The notes beneath the pieces were generated by a model that saw only the letters and a list, made by a program, of their open reading frames with translations, did not search any database and was not told the DNA's origin. DNA of 64,000 nucleotides from Verrucomicrobiota bacterium (GTDB lineage: Bacteria; Verrucomicrobiota; Verrucomicrobiia; Opitutales; Opitutaceae): contig JACRQG010000004.1 in assembly GCA_016222805.1 (NCBI GenBank), positions 1 through 64,000 on the forward strand. The letters are read 5' to 3'. The translations under genes and the position numbers were made by a program. Positions 7,191 to 16,823 of this stretch are shown one piece after another; the stretch's first letter is position 1; every line of letters begins with the position of its first letter.

Positions 7191-9593
7191 CTACTTCTTC
7201 AGGTGCGTGCCGAGCCACGTTTCCATCTCCCAGAGCAGGTGGAGCAGGCTCTCGCGGGCACGGTAGCTGTGGCTTTCGTGCGGGAGCACGACGTAGCGGG
7301 CGGTGGCCCCATGGCCCTTCAACGCCGCGTAGAACCGCTCGCTCTGGATGGGAAACGTGCCGGCGTTGTTGTCGGCGGCGCCGTGGATCAGCAGGATCGG
7401 GGTCTTCACCTGGTGAGCGAAATTGAAGGGCGACATGGCGGCGTACACCTGCGGCGCCTGCCAGAACCAGCGCTGTTCGCTCTGGAACCCGAAGGGCGTG
7501 AGGGTGCGGTTGTACGCGCCGCTCCGGGCGATGCCCGCGCGGAAGAGCTTTGAATGGGCCAGCAGGTTGGCCGTCATGAAAGCACCGTAGCTGTGCCCGC
7601 CCACCGCGATCCGGTCCTTGTCGGCCACGCCGCGGCGGACGAGTTCGTCGATCGCCGCCTGGGCGTTGGCCACGAGTTGCTCGATGTAGGTGTCGTTGGG
7701 CTTCTGCCCCTTCCGGGCGATGATGGGCATGGCGGGGTCATTGAGGACGGCGTAACCGGCGAGGAGAAACGGCAGCGGTCCGGTGGCGCTGACCCGGGTG
7801 AAGCGCTCCGGAGTGGCTTTGATCTGGGCGGCGTTCTCGGCGTCGAGAAACTCGCGCGGGTAGGCCCAGAGCAGGGTGGGCAGGGGACCGCGCTCCGGGT
7901 TCCAGCCGGGCGGCAGGTACAGGGTGCCGGACAGCGCCACGCCGTCGGCGCGCTGGTAGCGGATGACCTCCTGCCGGACGCCGGCGAAGGAGGGGAGGGG
8001 GTTGGGGAAACGGGTCAGCGCCTGAAATTCACTGGTGGCGTAATTGCGCACCCCGAAGTGGGTCGGTTCGGTGGCGGACTCCCGGGCGACGAAGGCGCGC
8101 GTGAGGGTGTCGTCGAGGAAGGAAACGAAGTCCTCGTAGTAGGGCGGGGCGGAGCGCCAGAGGCGGCGGGACCGGCGGCTGGCCAGGTCGAATTCGTCCA
8201 GAAACGGGCGATCCCCTTCGGGCGAAGCCCCGGCGCCGTGGAGGTAGATCTTTCCGCCGTCGGCGCTGCGCGCCAGAACGAGACGGCCGAGGGCGTTGCG
8301 GCGGGTCGCGGCGCGGCCCGGATCCCCGTAGCGATCCTCGCTCTGGCGCTCGAAGAGCAGCGTCCGCGCGCTGCCCGGTTTCCCTGGCTCCACCCGCCAG
8401 GTGCGCACCAGCCGGGTGTTGGACCAGGACTCGGTGACGAGGGCGAGGTCGTTCGCCCCCCACTGGATGCCCGCGATGCGGTACTCGAAGCGCTGCTGCT
8501 CGACGGGCTTGCCCGTGAACGGGGCGGCGAGGGTGAACCAGGCGTCGCGGGCGGTCCGCTGGTCCCGGGTGCGGGCGCCGCGGCCGAGGTCCTGGGACCA
8601 GCTGAGGGTGGCGGGGGCGTCGGCCCGCCAGGTGAGGTTGCGGGGTCCCGGGCGGACGGCGGTGGTGGCGGTGCCCTCGTTGAGCGGCAGCTCCGCGACC
8701 CGGTGGACCCGCCGGCCGGTGCGATCGAAGAGGTCGATCGTCACCGGGAAACGCCCGGAAGGCACGAGGTAGGAGTACGGGCGGCGGAGGGTCTCGACCA
8801 GGATGTACTTGCCGTCTGGAGACGGGTTGGCCGTGGTGAGGAGCCCGCGGATCGGCAGGGACTGGAGTGCGCCGTCGAGGGTGACCAGGGCGAGTTCGCA
8901 GTCGCCATAGAAGTCGAAGAGCGCCTCGTCGTGGGGACTGGCGAGCAGGCCGTCGTAGGTGCGGGCGCCGGCGCGTTGCCCGCGGTTTTCCTGCACGATG
9001 GGGCCGGAGGGCACGGCGGGAGCGAGCGGGGCGGGTCCCCGGCCGGCGGGAACCCGGCGGATGAGGAGGGTGGCATCGTCGAGCCAGATGATCGGCTCGC
9101 CGAACACGGCGTTGAGGATTGGGTCGGTGAGCCGCCGGGCGCGGGCGGTGCCGACGTCGACCAGCCAGAGCGCGATGCCACGATCCAGCACGAGGGTGAT
9201 CGCCAGATGCCGGCCGTCCCGGCTCCACTCGTAGTCGCCGATGCGGACTCCGGCCGGCAGTCCGGTGACCCGTTGGGCCGGGCCTCCGGCGAGCGGCTGC
9301 AGGGCGAGACCGGTGTAAACGAATTCGCGACTGCGGCCGTTGGTCGCGGGGTTGATCCGCAGGCCGGCGAGCTTGAGTTCGGGCTGCGCGAGTTCGGCGA
9401 TGCCGGGCGCCTCGGGTCGGTCGAGCAGGAGCAGGCGCTGACGGTCGGGACTCAGCACCGCGGTGGGCGGCGTCGGGGCGTCGACGACCGCCGCGAGGGC
9501 GGCGGATGGCATGCGGTAGGCGGGCGGCTCTTCGGCGGCCGCGGGAACCAGCTGGACCAACATGGCCAGCCAGAGCGGAAAGCGACGCAACAT
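7191..9593 (-). CDS. S9-family serine peptidase (prolyl oligopeptidase/glutamyl endopeptidase type)
   Basis: This 800-residue secreted peptidase has a signal peptide (LRRFPLWLAMLVQLVPAAA), a long N-terminal beta-propeller region with WD-like blades (for example DYEWSRDGRHLAI), and a C-terminal alpha/beta-hydrolase domain. The triad is visible as GGHSYGAF (Ser about 668), HGAADNN (Asp about 741) and PHESHSY (His about 775). The spacing and the LLWAYPRE segment at the domain entry resemble glutamyl endopeptidases of the S9 clan. The ATG at 9593 is chosen for its signal peptide; an upstream ATG would overlap the divergent MATE gene. The 154-bp divergent interval should hold both promoters. Confidence 0.88.
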   Translation of the reverse strand: MLRRFPLWLAMLVQLVPAAAEEPPAYRMPSAALAAVVDAPTPPTAVLSPDRQRLLLLDRPEAPGIAELAQPELKLAGLRINPATNGRSREFVYTGLALQPLAGGPAQRVTGLPAGVRIGDYEWSRDGRHLAITLVLDRGIALWLVDVGTARARRLTDPILNAVFGEPIIWLDDATLLIRRVPAGRGPAPLAPAVPSGPIVQENRGQRAGARTYDGLLASPHDEALFDFYGDCELALVTLDGALQSLPIRGLLTTANPSPDGKYILVETLRRPYSYLVPSGRFPVTIDLFDRTGRRVHRVAELPLNEGTATTAVRPGPRNLTWRADAPATLSWSQDLGRGARTRDQRTARDAWFTLAAPFTGKPVEQQRFEYRIAGIQWGANDLALVTESWSNTRLVRTWRVEPGKPGSARTLLFERQSEDRYGDPGRAATRRNALGRLVLARSADGGKIYLHGAGASPEGDRPFLDEFDLASRRSRRLWRSAPPYYEDFVSFLDDTLTRAFVARESATEPTHFGVRNYATSEFQALTRFPNPLPSFAGVRQEVIRYQRADGVALSGTLYLPPGWNPERGPLPTLLWAYPREFLDAENAAQIKATPERFTRVSATGPLPFLLAGYAVLNDPAMPIIARKGQKPNDTYIEQLVANAQAAIDELVRRGVADKDRIAVGGHSYGAFMTANLLAHSKLFRAGIARSGAYNRTLTPFGFQSEQRWFWQAPQVYAAMSPFNFAHQVKTPILLIHGAADNNAGTFPIQSERFYAALKGHGATARYVVLPHESHSYRARESLLHLLWEMETWLGTHLKK

Positions 9594-9747
9594 GGGGGCG
9601 AAGTTGATCCGCCGTTCCACGGCTGGCAACCGCTGCGAGGGGGCGAAGCCGCCGGCACACTCGCCGTCGTTGCAAGTGCGCGGCTGATCCCGCGGCCCCG
9701 GGACGGGGCTGGACTGGCGCCGGGGTGGCGCTTCTGCTTCGGCTGCC

Positions 9748-11076
9748 ATGGCCCGCCCTCCCTACCTCGCCGAACTGCGTCCAACGCTGACGCTGGCGGC
9801 GCCGATCGTGATCGGCCAGGTCAGCCAGATGCTGATGGGAGTGACCGACAGCGCGATGATCGGTCACGCCGGCACGGTGCCGCTGGCGGCGTCTGCCTTC
9901 GGGAGCAACATCTTCAACATCTTTTATGTGTTCGGGATTGGCTTGATGATTCCGGTCTCGATCTTCGTCGCGCGTGCCCGGGGTGCCCAACGGCCGGAAG
10001 AAGCGGCGGAATACCTGCGGCACGGCCTGACGGCGGCCCTCGTGGCGGGGGCGGCAGAGATGCTCGTGATGGCCGCGCTGGCCACCCAACTCCACCGGTT
10101 CGGCCAGCCCCCGGAAGTGCTGGCGATTGTGACGCCGTTTTACCTCCTGTTTGCGGCCTCGATTGCGCCGGTCCTGGTGTACCTCGTCCTGCGGCAGTAT
10201 GCGGAGGCGATGGGCCACCCGTGGGTGCCGATGTTCATCATGCTGGGCGGCGTCGGCCTGAACGCGCTGCTCAACTGGGTCTTCATCTACGGCCACCTGG
10301 GAGTGCCGGCGCTCGGGTTGACCGGTGCGGGAATCTCGACGCTGACTTCACGGACGCTGGGCGCCCTGGTGATCTTCCTTTGGTTGCGGCGCTACCCGGC
10401 GGTCCGGGAGTCGTGGCCGCGGCACTGGTGGGGCGGTTATTCGGCGGCACGCTTCCGGGAGATGCTCCACGTGGGGGCGCCGGCCGGCGGCATGCTGCTG
10501 TTCGAGGTCACGGCGTTCGCCTTCTCCGGCATCATGATCGGCTGGCTTGGAGCCGTGCCGCTGGCGGCGCACCAGATCGCGATGACCTGCGCGTCGTTCG
10601 CGTTCATGTTCCCGCTCGGCCTCTCCACGGCGGCCGGCATGCGCGTCAGCCACGCGGTGGGCGCCGGGGAGCGCGGGCGGCTGCGGCCGATCGCCTTCGG
10701 GGCGATTGGACTCGGACTGGCGGTGATGACGTTTTTCGCCGTGGCGTTTGCCGTCGGTGGACGGATGATTGCCTCGTGGTTCGTGCCGGATCCGGCGGTG
10801 ATCGCGCTGGCGGCCCAGCTGCTGATCGTGGCGGCGGTGTTTCAACTCGCCGACGGCGTGCAGGTGATCGCAGCGGCGGTGCTCCGCGGAGTGACCGACG
10901 TGCGGCTGCCCGCGGTCATCACGCTCATCGCCTACTGGGTGATCGCGCTGCCGCTCGGCTACGGCCTGGGCATTTCCGGACCACTGGGCGCCGCCGGCGT
11001 CTGGGTGGGAATCGCCGGCGGGCTGGCCTTCGCGGCGATCTTCCTGACGGTGCGTTTTGCGCGGCTCACGCGGTGA
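9748..11076 (+). CDS. MATE-family multidrug/cation antiporter
   Basis: The 442-residue integral membrane protein has about twelve helices in two similar halves, as in MATE exporters. The N-terminal half carries APIVIGQVSQMLMGVTDSAMIGH, the family's signature region in NorM-like proteins, and the second half repeats the pattern near GAPAGGMLLFE and QIAMTCASFAF. It probably exports cationic or planar compounds using a sodium or proton gradient. It is divergent from the S9 peptidase and ends 12 bp before the convergent beta-barrel gene. Confidence 0.88.
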   Translation: MARPPYLAELRPTLTLAAPIVIGQVSQMLMGVTDSAMIGHAGTVPLAASAFGSNIFNIFYVFGIGLMIPVSIFVARARGAQRPEEAAEYLRHGLTAALVAGAAEMLVMAALATQLHRFGQPPEVLAIVTPFYLLFAASIAPVLVYLVLRQYAEAMGHPWVPMFIMLGGVGLNALLNWVFIYGHLGVPALGLTGAGISTLTSRTLGALVIFLWLRRYPAVRESWPRHWWGGYSAARFREMLHVGAPAGGMLLFEVTAFAFSGIMIGWLGAVPLAAHQIAMTCASFAFMFPLGLSTAAGMRVSHAVGAGERGRLRPIAFGAIGLGLAVMTFFAVAFAVGGRMIASWFVPDPAVIALAAQLLIVAAVFQLADGVQVIAAAVLRGVTDVRLPAVITLIAYWVIALPLGYGLGISGPLGAAGVWVGIAGGLAFAAIFLTVRFARLTR

Positions 11077-11088
11077 GCGGACCGGCTG

Positions 11089-12018
11089 TCAGAATTTCCA
11101 ATCGAGTTCGAGGCTGGCGAAGCCGGCGGTACCGTCGGAGCGCAGGCGGTAGTCACGGCTTTCGTATTCGGCTTCGAGCACCGGCACGATGCCCGCGCCG
11201 AGGCGCACGCGCCACGCCGGAGCCATCTGCCACGTCAGCGCCGGGCCGACCCGCACCGCCTGATACTCGAGGCGCGAGCGGTTGAGCGCCGGCTTGTTGC
11301 GGCCGGCGGGCAGCGGGTCATCGGCCACGGCATAGGACCCGAAGTCCATTTCGGCGACGAATTCGGCGGAGACTTCCGGCGAGATCGTCCACGACACCCC
11401 GGTGCGGGGGAAACCCAGGAAGGCGCGCCAGCCCGGGGCCGGCGACCAGTCGAACGTCGCGATCGGCAGCAGGCGGGTGCTGCCGCGGGCCAGGGAATCA
11501 TAGCGCAGGCCAAATCCCGCGCTCACGTCGGCGCTGAACTTGCGGGTGGCGAGGGCCATCACCCCCACACCGAAACCGCGTTCCGTGAAACCGCCGCCGG
11601 CGTTGCCGTATCCCGGGCTGATGCTGCCGAAGAGGCTCCAGTCCGGAGAGAGGCTGCCACGGGCGTTGAGCGAAAGCGACAGGCTGCGCAGGGTGTCGGG
11701 CACGGGAGTGCCGGGATCCCGATCGAGGTCGTGCTGGCGGTACCGGACGCCGATCGACGGAAACCACCGCTGGTCCACGGCCGGCAGCGGCACCGACAGT
11801 CGCGCGCCGTATTGCGCGACCGCCATACCGCCGGCGGGGGCCCCGCGGGCCTCGACCCCGACGTTGCCCGTGAAGGCGCCCTCGAGAAGCAGCGACGGTT
11901 GGTTCATGGGCGTGCGACCCGGTCCTTGGGCGCCAGCGGCCCAGGTAGGAGCGAGCAAGGCGAAGAAGCACGAAAGCACCCAGATGGAACGATGAAGGCG
12001 GAGGGAGGTGGGAGGCAT
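11089..12018 (-). CDS. Outer-membrane beta-barrel protein (DUF6268-like)
   Basis: A signal peptide (WVLSCFFALLAPTWAAGA) is followed by alternating hydrophobic and polar strands rich in Tyr, Trp, Arg and Gly, such as FPSIGVRYRQHDLD, LFGSISPGYGNAGG and GFASLELDWKF. The final residue is Phe, as in proteins recognised by the BAM machinery. This points to a 309-residue outer-membrane barrel; the pattern is close to DUF6268 barrels common in Verrucomicrobiota. No transport partner is adjacent. The function is unknown. Confidence 0.65.
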   Translation of the reverse strand: MPPTSLRLHRSIWVLSCFFALLAPTWAAGAQGPGRTPMNQPSLLLEGAFTGNVGVEARGAPAGGMAVAQYGARLSVPLPAVDQRWFPSIGVRYRQHDLDRDPGTPVPDTLRSLSLSLNARGSLSPDWSLFGSISPGYGNAGGGFTERGFGVGVMALATRKFSADVSAGFGLRYDSLARGSTRLLPIATFDWSPAPGWRAFLGFPRTGVSWTISPEVSAEFVAEMDFGSYAVADDPLPAGRNKPALNRSRLEYQAVRVGPALTWQMAPAWRVRLGAGIVPVLEAEYESRDYRLRSDGTAGFASLELDWKF

Positions 12019-12045
12019 GGCGCAGTGTTACGGGTCAGGGCCGGT

Positions 12046-12318
12046 TCAGGATGCAGGAAAGCGCCGACGGATGTCTGCCAGCGAGAGGCCATCGATCCGG
12101 ACGATCTTCTGCCGGGAGGTGTCGCCGCGTTGAACCGTGACGGCACGCCGGGGCAGGCCGAGGGTTTCGGCGAGGAACTCACACAGGGCTTCATTGGCCC
12201 GGCCCTCGACCGGCGGGGCGTGGACCTTGACTTTCAGGGCATCACCCAGCCATCCCACGACCTCGTGTCGGGGGGCGTTGGGAATGGCCTTGATGGCCAG
12301 CAGGCAGTGGGACGACAT
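12046..12318 (-). CDS. DUF167 (YggU) family protein
   Basis: This 90-residue protein carries the DUF167 signature KVHAPPVEGRANEALCEFLAETLGL-type core (APPVEGRANEAL), followed by VTVQRGDTSRQKIVRI. The family is a small conserved fold of unclear function found in bacteria, archaea and eukaryotes. The ATG at 12318 is chosen because the conserved first strand (CLLAIKAIPNA) starts directly after it. It sits 13 bp after the PLP enzyme gene on the same strand, so the two are probably cotranscribed. Confidence 0.85.
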   Translation of the reverse strand: MSSHCLLAIKAIPNAPRHEVVGWLGDALKVKVHAPPVEGRANEALCEFLAETLGLPRRAVTVQRGDTSRQKIVRIDGLSLADIRRRFPAS

Positions 12319-12331
12319 GCGGAGCCCCCTC

Positions 12332-13843
12332 TCAGTCCAGGGCCTCGGCCAGGGTGGCGATAATCTCCTCGGCCGGTTCAGTGCCACAGCACAAACGGAG
12401 CAGATCGGGATCGAGCTGGCTGGCGGCCAGTTCGGCCAGTCCCGCGGGAGTCGACACCAGGTCGAAGTGCGCGAGGTACATGAAGGGGCAGATCAGGGTC
12501 GTCTTCATCCCGAAGCTGGGTCCCTTGGGCAGTCGCAGCCGATCGTAGAAAGACTCCAGGGCGCCAATCCGCTTCAACGTGAAGGTGATCATCCCCCCGG
12601 TGGCGTCCGGCCGGCGGGCGAGCCGGCGGAAATTGGCGGCGGCGGCCGGATGCAGGGCCCAGAACACTTCACCCACGGAGGGATGGGCGGCCAGGAAGGC
12701 GGCCACGCGGGCCGTGTTGGCGTGGATTTGCGCCAGCACGGATTCGGTCTCGCCAATCTCGACGGCGAGCCGGGCGAGGTCGCGCGGATACGTCGGCTCC
12801 AGGGCGGCGGTCAGGCGCGGGCGCAGGTCGGCCGCGGCGGGACTCGCGGGGTTGAAGGCGATCAGGCCGGCCGTGAGGTCGCCGTCGCTGGCGGTGTACT
12901 TGGTGAGGCTGGTGACGACCACGTCGGCGTGCGGCAGGACATCGAGGCAGTAGACCGAGGCGATGGAAGGATCGGCGATCAACAACGCGTCATGGCGACG
13001 GCAGAGGGCGGCGAGCGCGGGAAGGTCCGGCGTCTGGATCAGGGGATTGGTGGGGACCTCGGCGACCACACCGGCGATGCGGGCCCCGTGCTGGGCGAAG
13101 ATCCGCTCCAAGGCGGCGAAGTCGAAGACGTCGCGCAGGTAAACGTAGTCGGCGGGCGAGGCCGTGAACTTCTGGAGGATCGCAATCGTGTCGAGGTAGA
13201 GCCAGCCGAGTTGCAGCCAGACCGTGCGCCCGCGGGACGCCTGCAACTCCTGCGCGGCGCGGAACGCGGCCCAGATCGCATTCATCCCGCTCGGGGCGAT
13301 GTGCAGATCCGAGGCGGCGGTGCCGGGCAGCACCCGTTGCAGTTGGCGGCGGATCTCGCCCGCGGCGTCGCCGGAGAAACTCGCCTCGGCAAACGGGGCC
13401 GGGCGCAGGCCGAGGCGGACCAGGTGATCCTCGGCCGCCCGCGACGACAGGAAGCCGCCCAGGTGTTGCAGGAAGAGCTTCGCCGCGCGGAAGGTCTCCG
13501 CCGACTCCGGATGGGAAACTCCGTGCAGGCCTTGATGGGAGAACACGGCTGCACCCCGCGCCTGGCCGAGGTGGGCGGCGGCGGCCGCGGCCATGCGCTC
13601 CGAGGTGACGAGCCACAAGGTGCGCCCTTCCAGGCCCGGGATCGTTGCTCCAAAATGAGCGGCCAGTTCGCGGGCGAAAGGATGGACCACGAAGCGGGGA
13701 TACCCGGAGGTCAGGTGGCGGGTGACGTCAGGGTCCTTTTCCTCGTAGCCGCGCACCGTGCGCATCGTCGGCAGGCTGAACGACACGGAATGCGGACTGC
13801 CGGGAATGCGCTGGCCAAGGGGACGGTGGGCAAAGGGAGACAT
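12332..13843 (-). CDS. Cys/Met-metabolism PLP enzyme, cystathionine gamma-synthase-like
   Basis: The protein is a fold-type I PLP enzyme of the Cys/Met-metabolism family. The Schiff-base lysine lies in VVTSLTKYTASDGD, the cofactor Asp in ALLIADPSIA, and the substrate loop in EVPTNPLIQ. It is about 503 residues, roughly 100 longer than MetB, because of an extra N-terminal domain (SLPTMRTVRGYEEKDP...YPRFVVHP). That architecture is seen in a bacterial subgroup often annotated as cystathionine gamma-synthase, so the exact substrate is unsure. The ATG at 13843 is preferred; a GTG at 13912 would add 23 residues. Confidence 0.8.
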   Translation of the reverse strand: MSPFAHRPLGQRIPGSPHSVSFSLPTMRTVRGYEEKDPDVTRHLTSGYPRFVVHPFARELAAHFGATIPGLEGRTLWLVTSERMAAAAAAHLGQARGAAVFSHQGLHGVSHPESAETFRAAKLFLQHLGGFLSSRAAEDHLVRLGLRPAPFAEASFSGDAAGEIRRQLQRVLPGTAASDLHIAPSGMNAIWAAFRAAQELQASRGRTVWLQLGWLYLDTIAILQKFTASPADYVYLRDVFDFAALERIFAQHGARIAGVVAEVPTNPLIQTPDLPALAALCRRHDALLIADPSIASVYCLDVLPHADVVVTSLTKYTASDGDLTAGLIAFNPASPAAADLRPRLTAALEPTYPRDLARLAVEIGETESVLAQIHANTARVAAFLAAHPSVGEVFWALHPAAAANFRRLARRPDATGGMITFTLKRIGALESFYDRLRLPKGPSFGMKTTLICPFMYLAHFDLVSTPAGLAELAASQLDPDLLRLCCGTEPAEEIIATLAEALD

Positions 13844-13980
13844 CGGAAGGTCGCGGAGGCGATCGGCGAGAGTTGGGCCTGCCGGGCGGGTGGCAACATC
13901 GGTGTGTGTCACCGGGAGGCTTGCGGCCGGCGGAAAACGGATTGCGGACCGGGCGGCGGCACCTGCTACCTTGGCCAGCG

Positions 13981-14736
13981 ATGAAACTTGTATCCTGGAA
14001 CGTGAATGGGGTGCGGGCCGCCCTCGGCAAGGGCCTGCTCGACTGGATGCAGTCGTCGAAGGCCGACGTGATCTGCCTGCAGGAGGTCAAGGCGGCGGAG
14101 GGCGACGTGCAGCACGTCACCTGGCCGAAGGGATACGAGAAGGTGTGGAATCCGGCGCAGAAGAAGGGTTACAGCGGGACGGCGATGTTCCTGCGCCGCC
14201 GGCCGCTGAGCGTGCGGCTGGGGCTGGGCTCGCCAGAACACGATGCGGAGGGGCGCGCGATCACGGCGGAGCTGGAGGACTGCTTCGTCATCGGCGTGTA
14301 CGTGCCGAACGCCCAACCGGAGTTGGCACGGCTCGATTTCCGGCAGGCCTGGGATCGCGCCCTGCTCGCCTACGCCCGAAAGCTGGAGAAACGGAAACCC
14401 GTGTTGTTCTGCGGGGACCTCAATGTGGCCCACGAGGAGATCGATCTGGCCCGGCCGAAGGAAAACGTGGGCAACCCGGGCTTCTCGGACGAGGAGCGCG
14501 AGGGCTTCCGTAACTATCTCGGGGCGGGGTTTGTCGACACGTTTCGGGAGTTCGAGAAAGGACCGGGGCACTACAGCTGGTGGACCTATCGTGCGGGGGC
14601 CCGGGCGCGGAACATCGGTTGGAGGATCGACTACGTGATGGCAAGCGGGGCGCTGCGGCCGCGCCTCAAGCGGGCATGGATCGAGCCGGAGGTCACGGGC
14701 AGCGATCACTGTCCGGTCGGGGTGGAACTGCGCTAG
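13981..14736 (+). CDS. xthA: Exodeoxyribonuclease III
   Basis: This 251-residue enzyme is an AP endonuclease/3'-exonuclease of the ExoIII family for base-excision repair. It shows SWNVNGVRA at the start, ICLQEVK with the metal-binding Glu, GDLNVAHEEIDLARP with the catalytic Asp/Asn, WWTYR, IDYVMAS and the C-terminal GSDHCPV with the catalytic His. The length matches the family. The start ATG at 13981 gives the standard MKLVSWN beginning. It is divergent from the PLP enzyme gene. Confidence 0.95.
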   Translation: MKLVSWNVNGVRAALGKGLLDWMQSSKADVICLQEVKAAEGDVQHVTWPKGYEKVWNPAQKKGYSGTAMFLRRRPLSVRLGLGSPEHDAEGRAITAELEDCFVIGVYVPNAQPELARLDFRQAWDRALLAYARKLEKRKPVLFCGDLNVAHEEIDLARPKENVGNPGFSDEEREGFRNYLGAGFVDTFREFEKGPGHYSWWTYRAGARARNIGWRIDYVMASGALRPRLKRAWIEPEVTGSDHCPVGVELR

Positions 14737-14822
14737 TCAGGCGCGACGGGAGGAGGCGCGTACCTGGCCCGGGTGAGGCGCCACGTGACATTCGTCGCTT
14801 TTCGAGTGCCTTTGGAGGCCCG

Positions 14823-15383
14823 ATGAACATCGTGCGCGGACCCCACATGAAAACCCTCCTTCGCATTCTCGCCGGATTAGTGGCCCTGATCCTTCTGCTC
14901 GTCGGTGTCGCCTTCTTCCTACCGTCAACGTATCGCGTCGAACGTTCCACGGTCATCCAGGCTCCGCCGGAAGCGGTGTTTTCCAGGGTCGGGGACTTGC
15001 GGCGCTGGAAGGAATGGGGTGCCTGGCATGAGCGCGACCCCGCCATGAAATTGACCTACTCCGAGCAGTCGAATGCGGTCGGCTCCTGGAGTGCCTGGGA
15101 AAGCGCCAGCCAGGGCAACGGCCGGATGACCATCACCCGGCTTGAGGCACCGGGCCGGTTGGTCTACAAGCTGGAGTTTCCCGACATGGGCACCTCCTCT
15201 GAAGGCACGATGACGCTGGTTCCAGCCGGAGGTGGCGTGAAGGTGATCTGGGTCGACCAGGGCAACCTTGGGCTGAGCCCCCTCTTTCGCTGGTTTGGCC
15301 TGTTCATCGACCGGATGATCGGGCCGGATTTCGAACAGGGATTGGCGAAACTGAAGCGTCTCGCCGAGGCGTCACCAAAGTGA
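14823..15383 (+). CDS. SRPBCC (polyketide cyclase/START-like) family protein
   Basis: After a single N-terminal membrane helix (LLRILAGLVALILLLVGVAFF), the protein has the START-like fold opening YRVERSTVIQAPPEAVFSRVGDLRRWKEW, typical of the polyketide cyclase/SRPBCC superfamily that binds hydrophobic ligands. A good ribosome binding site, GGAGG at 14814-14818, favours ATG 14823 over the second ATG at 14847. Its TGA overlaps the GTG start of the CinA-type gene (15380), indicating translational coupling. The ligand is unknown. Confidence 0.82.
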   Translation: MNIVRGPHMKTLLRILAGLVALILLLVGVAFFLPSTYRVERSTVIQAPPEAVFSRVGDLRRWKEWGAWHERDPAMKLTYSEQSNAVGSWSAWESASQGNGRMTITRLEAPGRLVYKLEFPDMGTSSEGTMTLVPAGGGVKVIWVDQGNLGLSPLFRWFGLFIDRMIGPDFEQGLAKLKRLAEASPK

Positions 15384-15880
15384 ATTCGGCGGCGGAGTTG
15401 AAGTCCCTGGTCGGGCGGAGGCAACCGCCGTGGACGATCGCGGCCGCCGAGAGTCTGACCGGCGGCCGCGTGCAGGCGCGCATCTGCGAGGTGTCGGGGG
15501 CCTCCGCCTATTTCCGGGGCGGGGTGACCGCCTATTCACTCGATCGGAAAGTCGCGCTGCTGGGCGTGGATCCCGTGCACGCGGCGGCGGTGAACTGCGT
15601 GTCGGAGCAGGTGGCAGGCGAGATGGCCATCGGGGCCTGCCGGTTGTTTGCGGCGGACTGGGCGGTGGCCACGACGGGCTACGCGGAGCCGGCGCCGGCC
15701 GCGGGGGTGGCGGTGCCGTTTGCGTGGGTGGCGGTCGCCGGGAGTGGTGGCGCGGCGCCGCGCGTGCAGGTGGTCCGCCGAATCGAGTGTCCGGCTGCCG
15801 GTCGCACCGACGTGCAATCCCGGGTGGCCGACGCGGCGGTTCAGCTGCTCGCCGACACGCTGCGCACGACGAAGACCTAG
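15380..15880 (+). CDS. pncC: CinA C-terminal domain protein, nicotinamide-nucleotide amidase
   Basis: The 166-residue protein is a stand-alone CinA C-terminal domain. Motifs include AAAESLTGGRVQARICEVSGAS, FRGGVTAYS, the KVALLGVD turn, VSEQVAGEMA and ATTGYAEP. In characterised members this domain deamidates nicotinamide mononucleotide in NAD recycling. The GTG start sits inside the stop of the preceding SRPBCC gene. The glycine-rich end around AGSGGAAPRV is slightly longer than usual. Confidence 0.87.
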   Translation: MNSAAELKSLVGRRQPPWTIAAAESLTGGRVQARICEVSGASAYFRGGVTAYSLDRKVALLGVDPVHAAAVNCVSEQVAGEMAIGACRLFAADWAVATTGYAEPAPAAGVAVPFAWVAVAGSGGAAPRVQVVRRIECPAAGRTDVQSRVADAAVQLLADTLRTTKT

Positions 15881-16000
15881 GGCCGGGGATCAGCCGCGGG
15901 AGTGGGTCGCGCGGACCGGCGACGCAAGATCGTCCGCCATCCGCGAAACCCCTCTGGCCTCAATGGCTCCGAGTCCGTCCGGCAACAGGGCGGCGCCGTT

Positions 16001-16678
16001 TCAGGGCGCCAGGCGCTGCACCAAATCCATCAGCGGTCGCACCTCGAGCGGAGGCTGGATCCAGTCGCTGAAGAGCAGTTCCGGCATCGTGTACCGCGTG
16101 TTGTAGAGCGAGAAGTTGGCCTTGTCGTTGCGGGAGACGTGGCCGGCTTTCACCGTGGCGCCGGCGTAAAGGCCGACCGATTTGGTATAGGCCAGCATCG
16201 GAGTGCGCAGCAGGGTCTCGTTGACCCGCTCGGCTTCGGCAGCCTTGGGGCCGGCGACGGCCTTGGCATCGACTCCGATGTTAAACCGCTGGGTGAACAA
16301 CAGCCGCGAGGTGGCGTCGTCCGTGATGACGAAGATGCTCTCGACGGACTTGGCTCCGAGTTGGAAACCGAGGCTGGCTTCGCCGGCATTGATGAGCACG
16401 GGAAGGCTCCAGCGACCGCCCGGCTTCTTCACCATGATGACGCCGTAGCCATCCTGGACGCCGATCAGAAAACCGGCCTTGAACTGGTTGAGAATCAGGA
16501 TGGCACGCGCACGTTGCCACACCTGCGGCGGAATGGCGAGTTGGGGCCGCTTCTGGAACTCCTGGAGGATCGCCTCGCACGATTCGACACGGGCCACGAG
16601 ATCGGCGCGGGAGGGTTCGGCGCGAAGCACGGCGGCGCCAACGAGCGCGAGGAGTGGCAGGAGCAGGAATTTCTTCAT
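16001..16678 (-). CDS. SYLF-domain (YSC84-like) lipid-binding protein
   Basis: This secreted 225-residue protein has a signal peptide (MKKFLLLPLLALVGAAVLRA) and a SYLF domain: RARAILILNQFKAGFLIG, then YGVIMVKKPGGRWSLPV, GEASLGFQLGAKSVESIFVI and GVDAKAVAGP. Eukaryotic relatives bind phosphoinositides; the bacterial periplasmic forms are of unknown role. The ATG at 16678 starts the signal peptide. It is a single gene, oriented like the following ABC operon but separated from it by 145 bp. Confidence 0.85.
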   Translation of the reverse strand: MKKFLLLPLLALVGAAVLRAEPSRADLVARVESCEAILQEFQKRPQLAIPPQVWQRARAILILNQFKAGFLIGVQDGYGVIMVKKPGGRWSLPVLINAGEASLGFQLGAKSVESIFVITDDATSRLLFTQRFNIGVDAKAVAGPKAAEAERVNETLLRTPMLAYTKSVGLYAGATVKAGHVSRNDKANFSLYNTRYTMPELLFSDWIQPPLEVRPLMDLVQRLAP

Positions 16679-16823
16679 GACGGAGCGGTGGATCAAGAGG
16701 CGCAGCCAATCTAGGCACGCGCCGACGGGATTGGAAAGCGCGGAGTGGGCCGGGTTCCGGGCGAAGGCGCCAGCGCCGTCCGGGGGTCGCACCGTACCTC
16801 GCGCCCTGCGCCGGAGGGCGCTC

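Noticed and set aside
7554-11285. A very long plus-strand frame spanning the S9 peptidase and MATE genes
   Set aside because: It is antisense to the peptidase and out of frame with the MATE gene. High GC content suppresses stops; both real genes have clear motifs.
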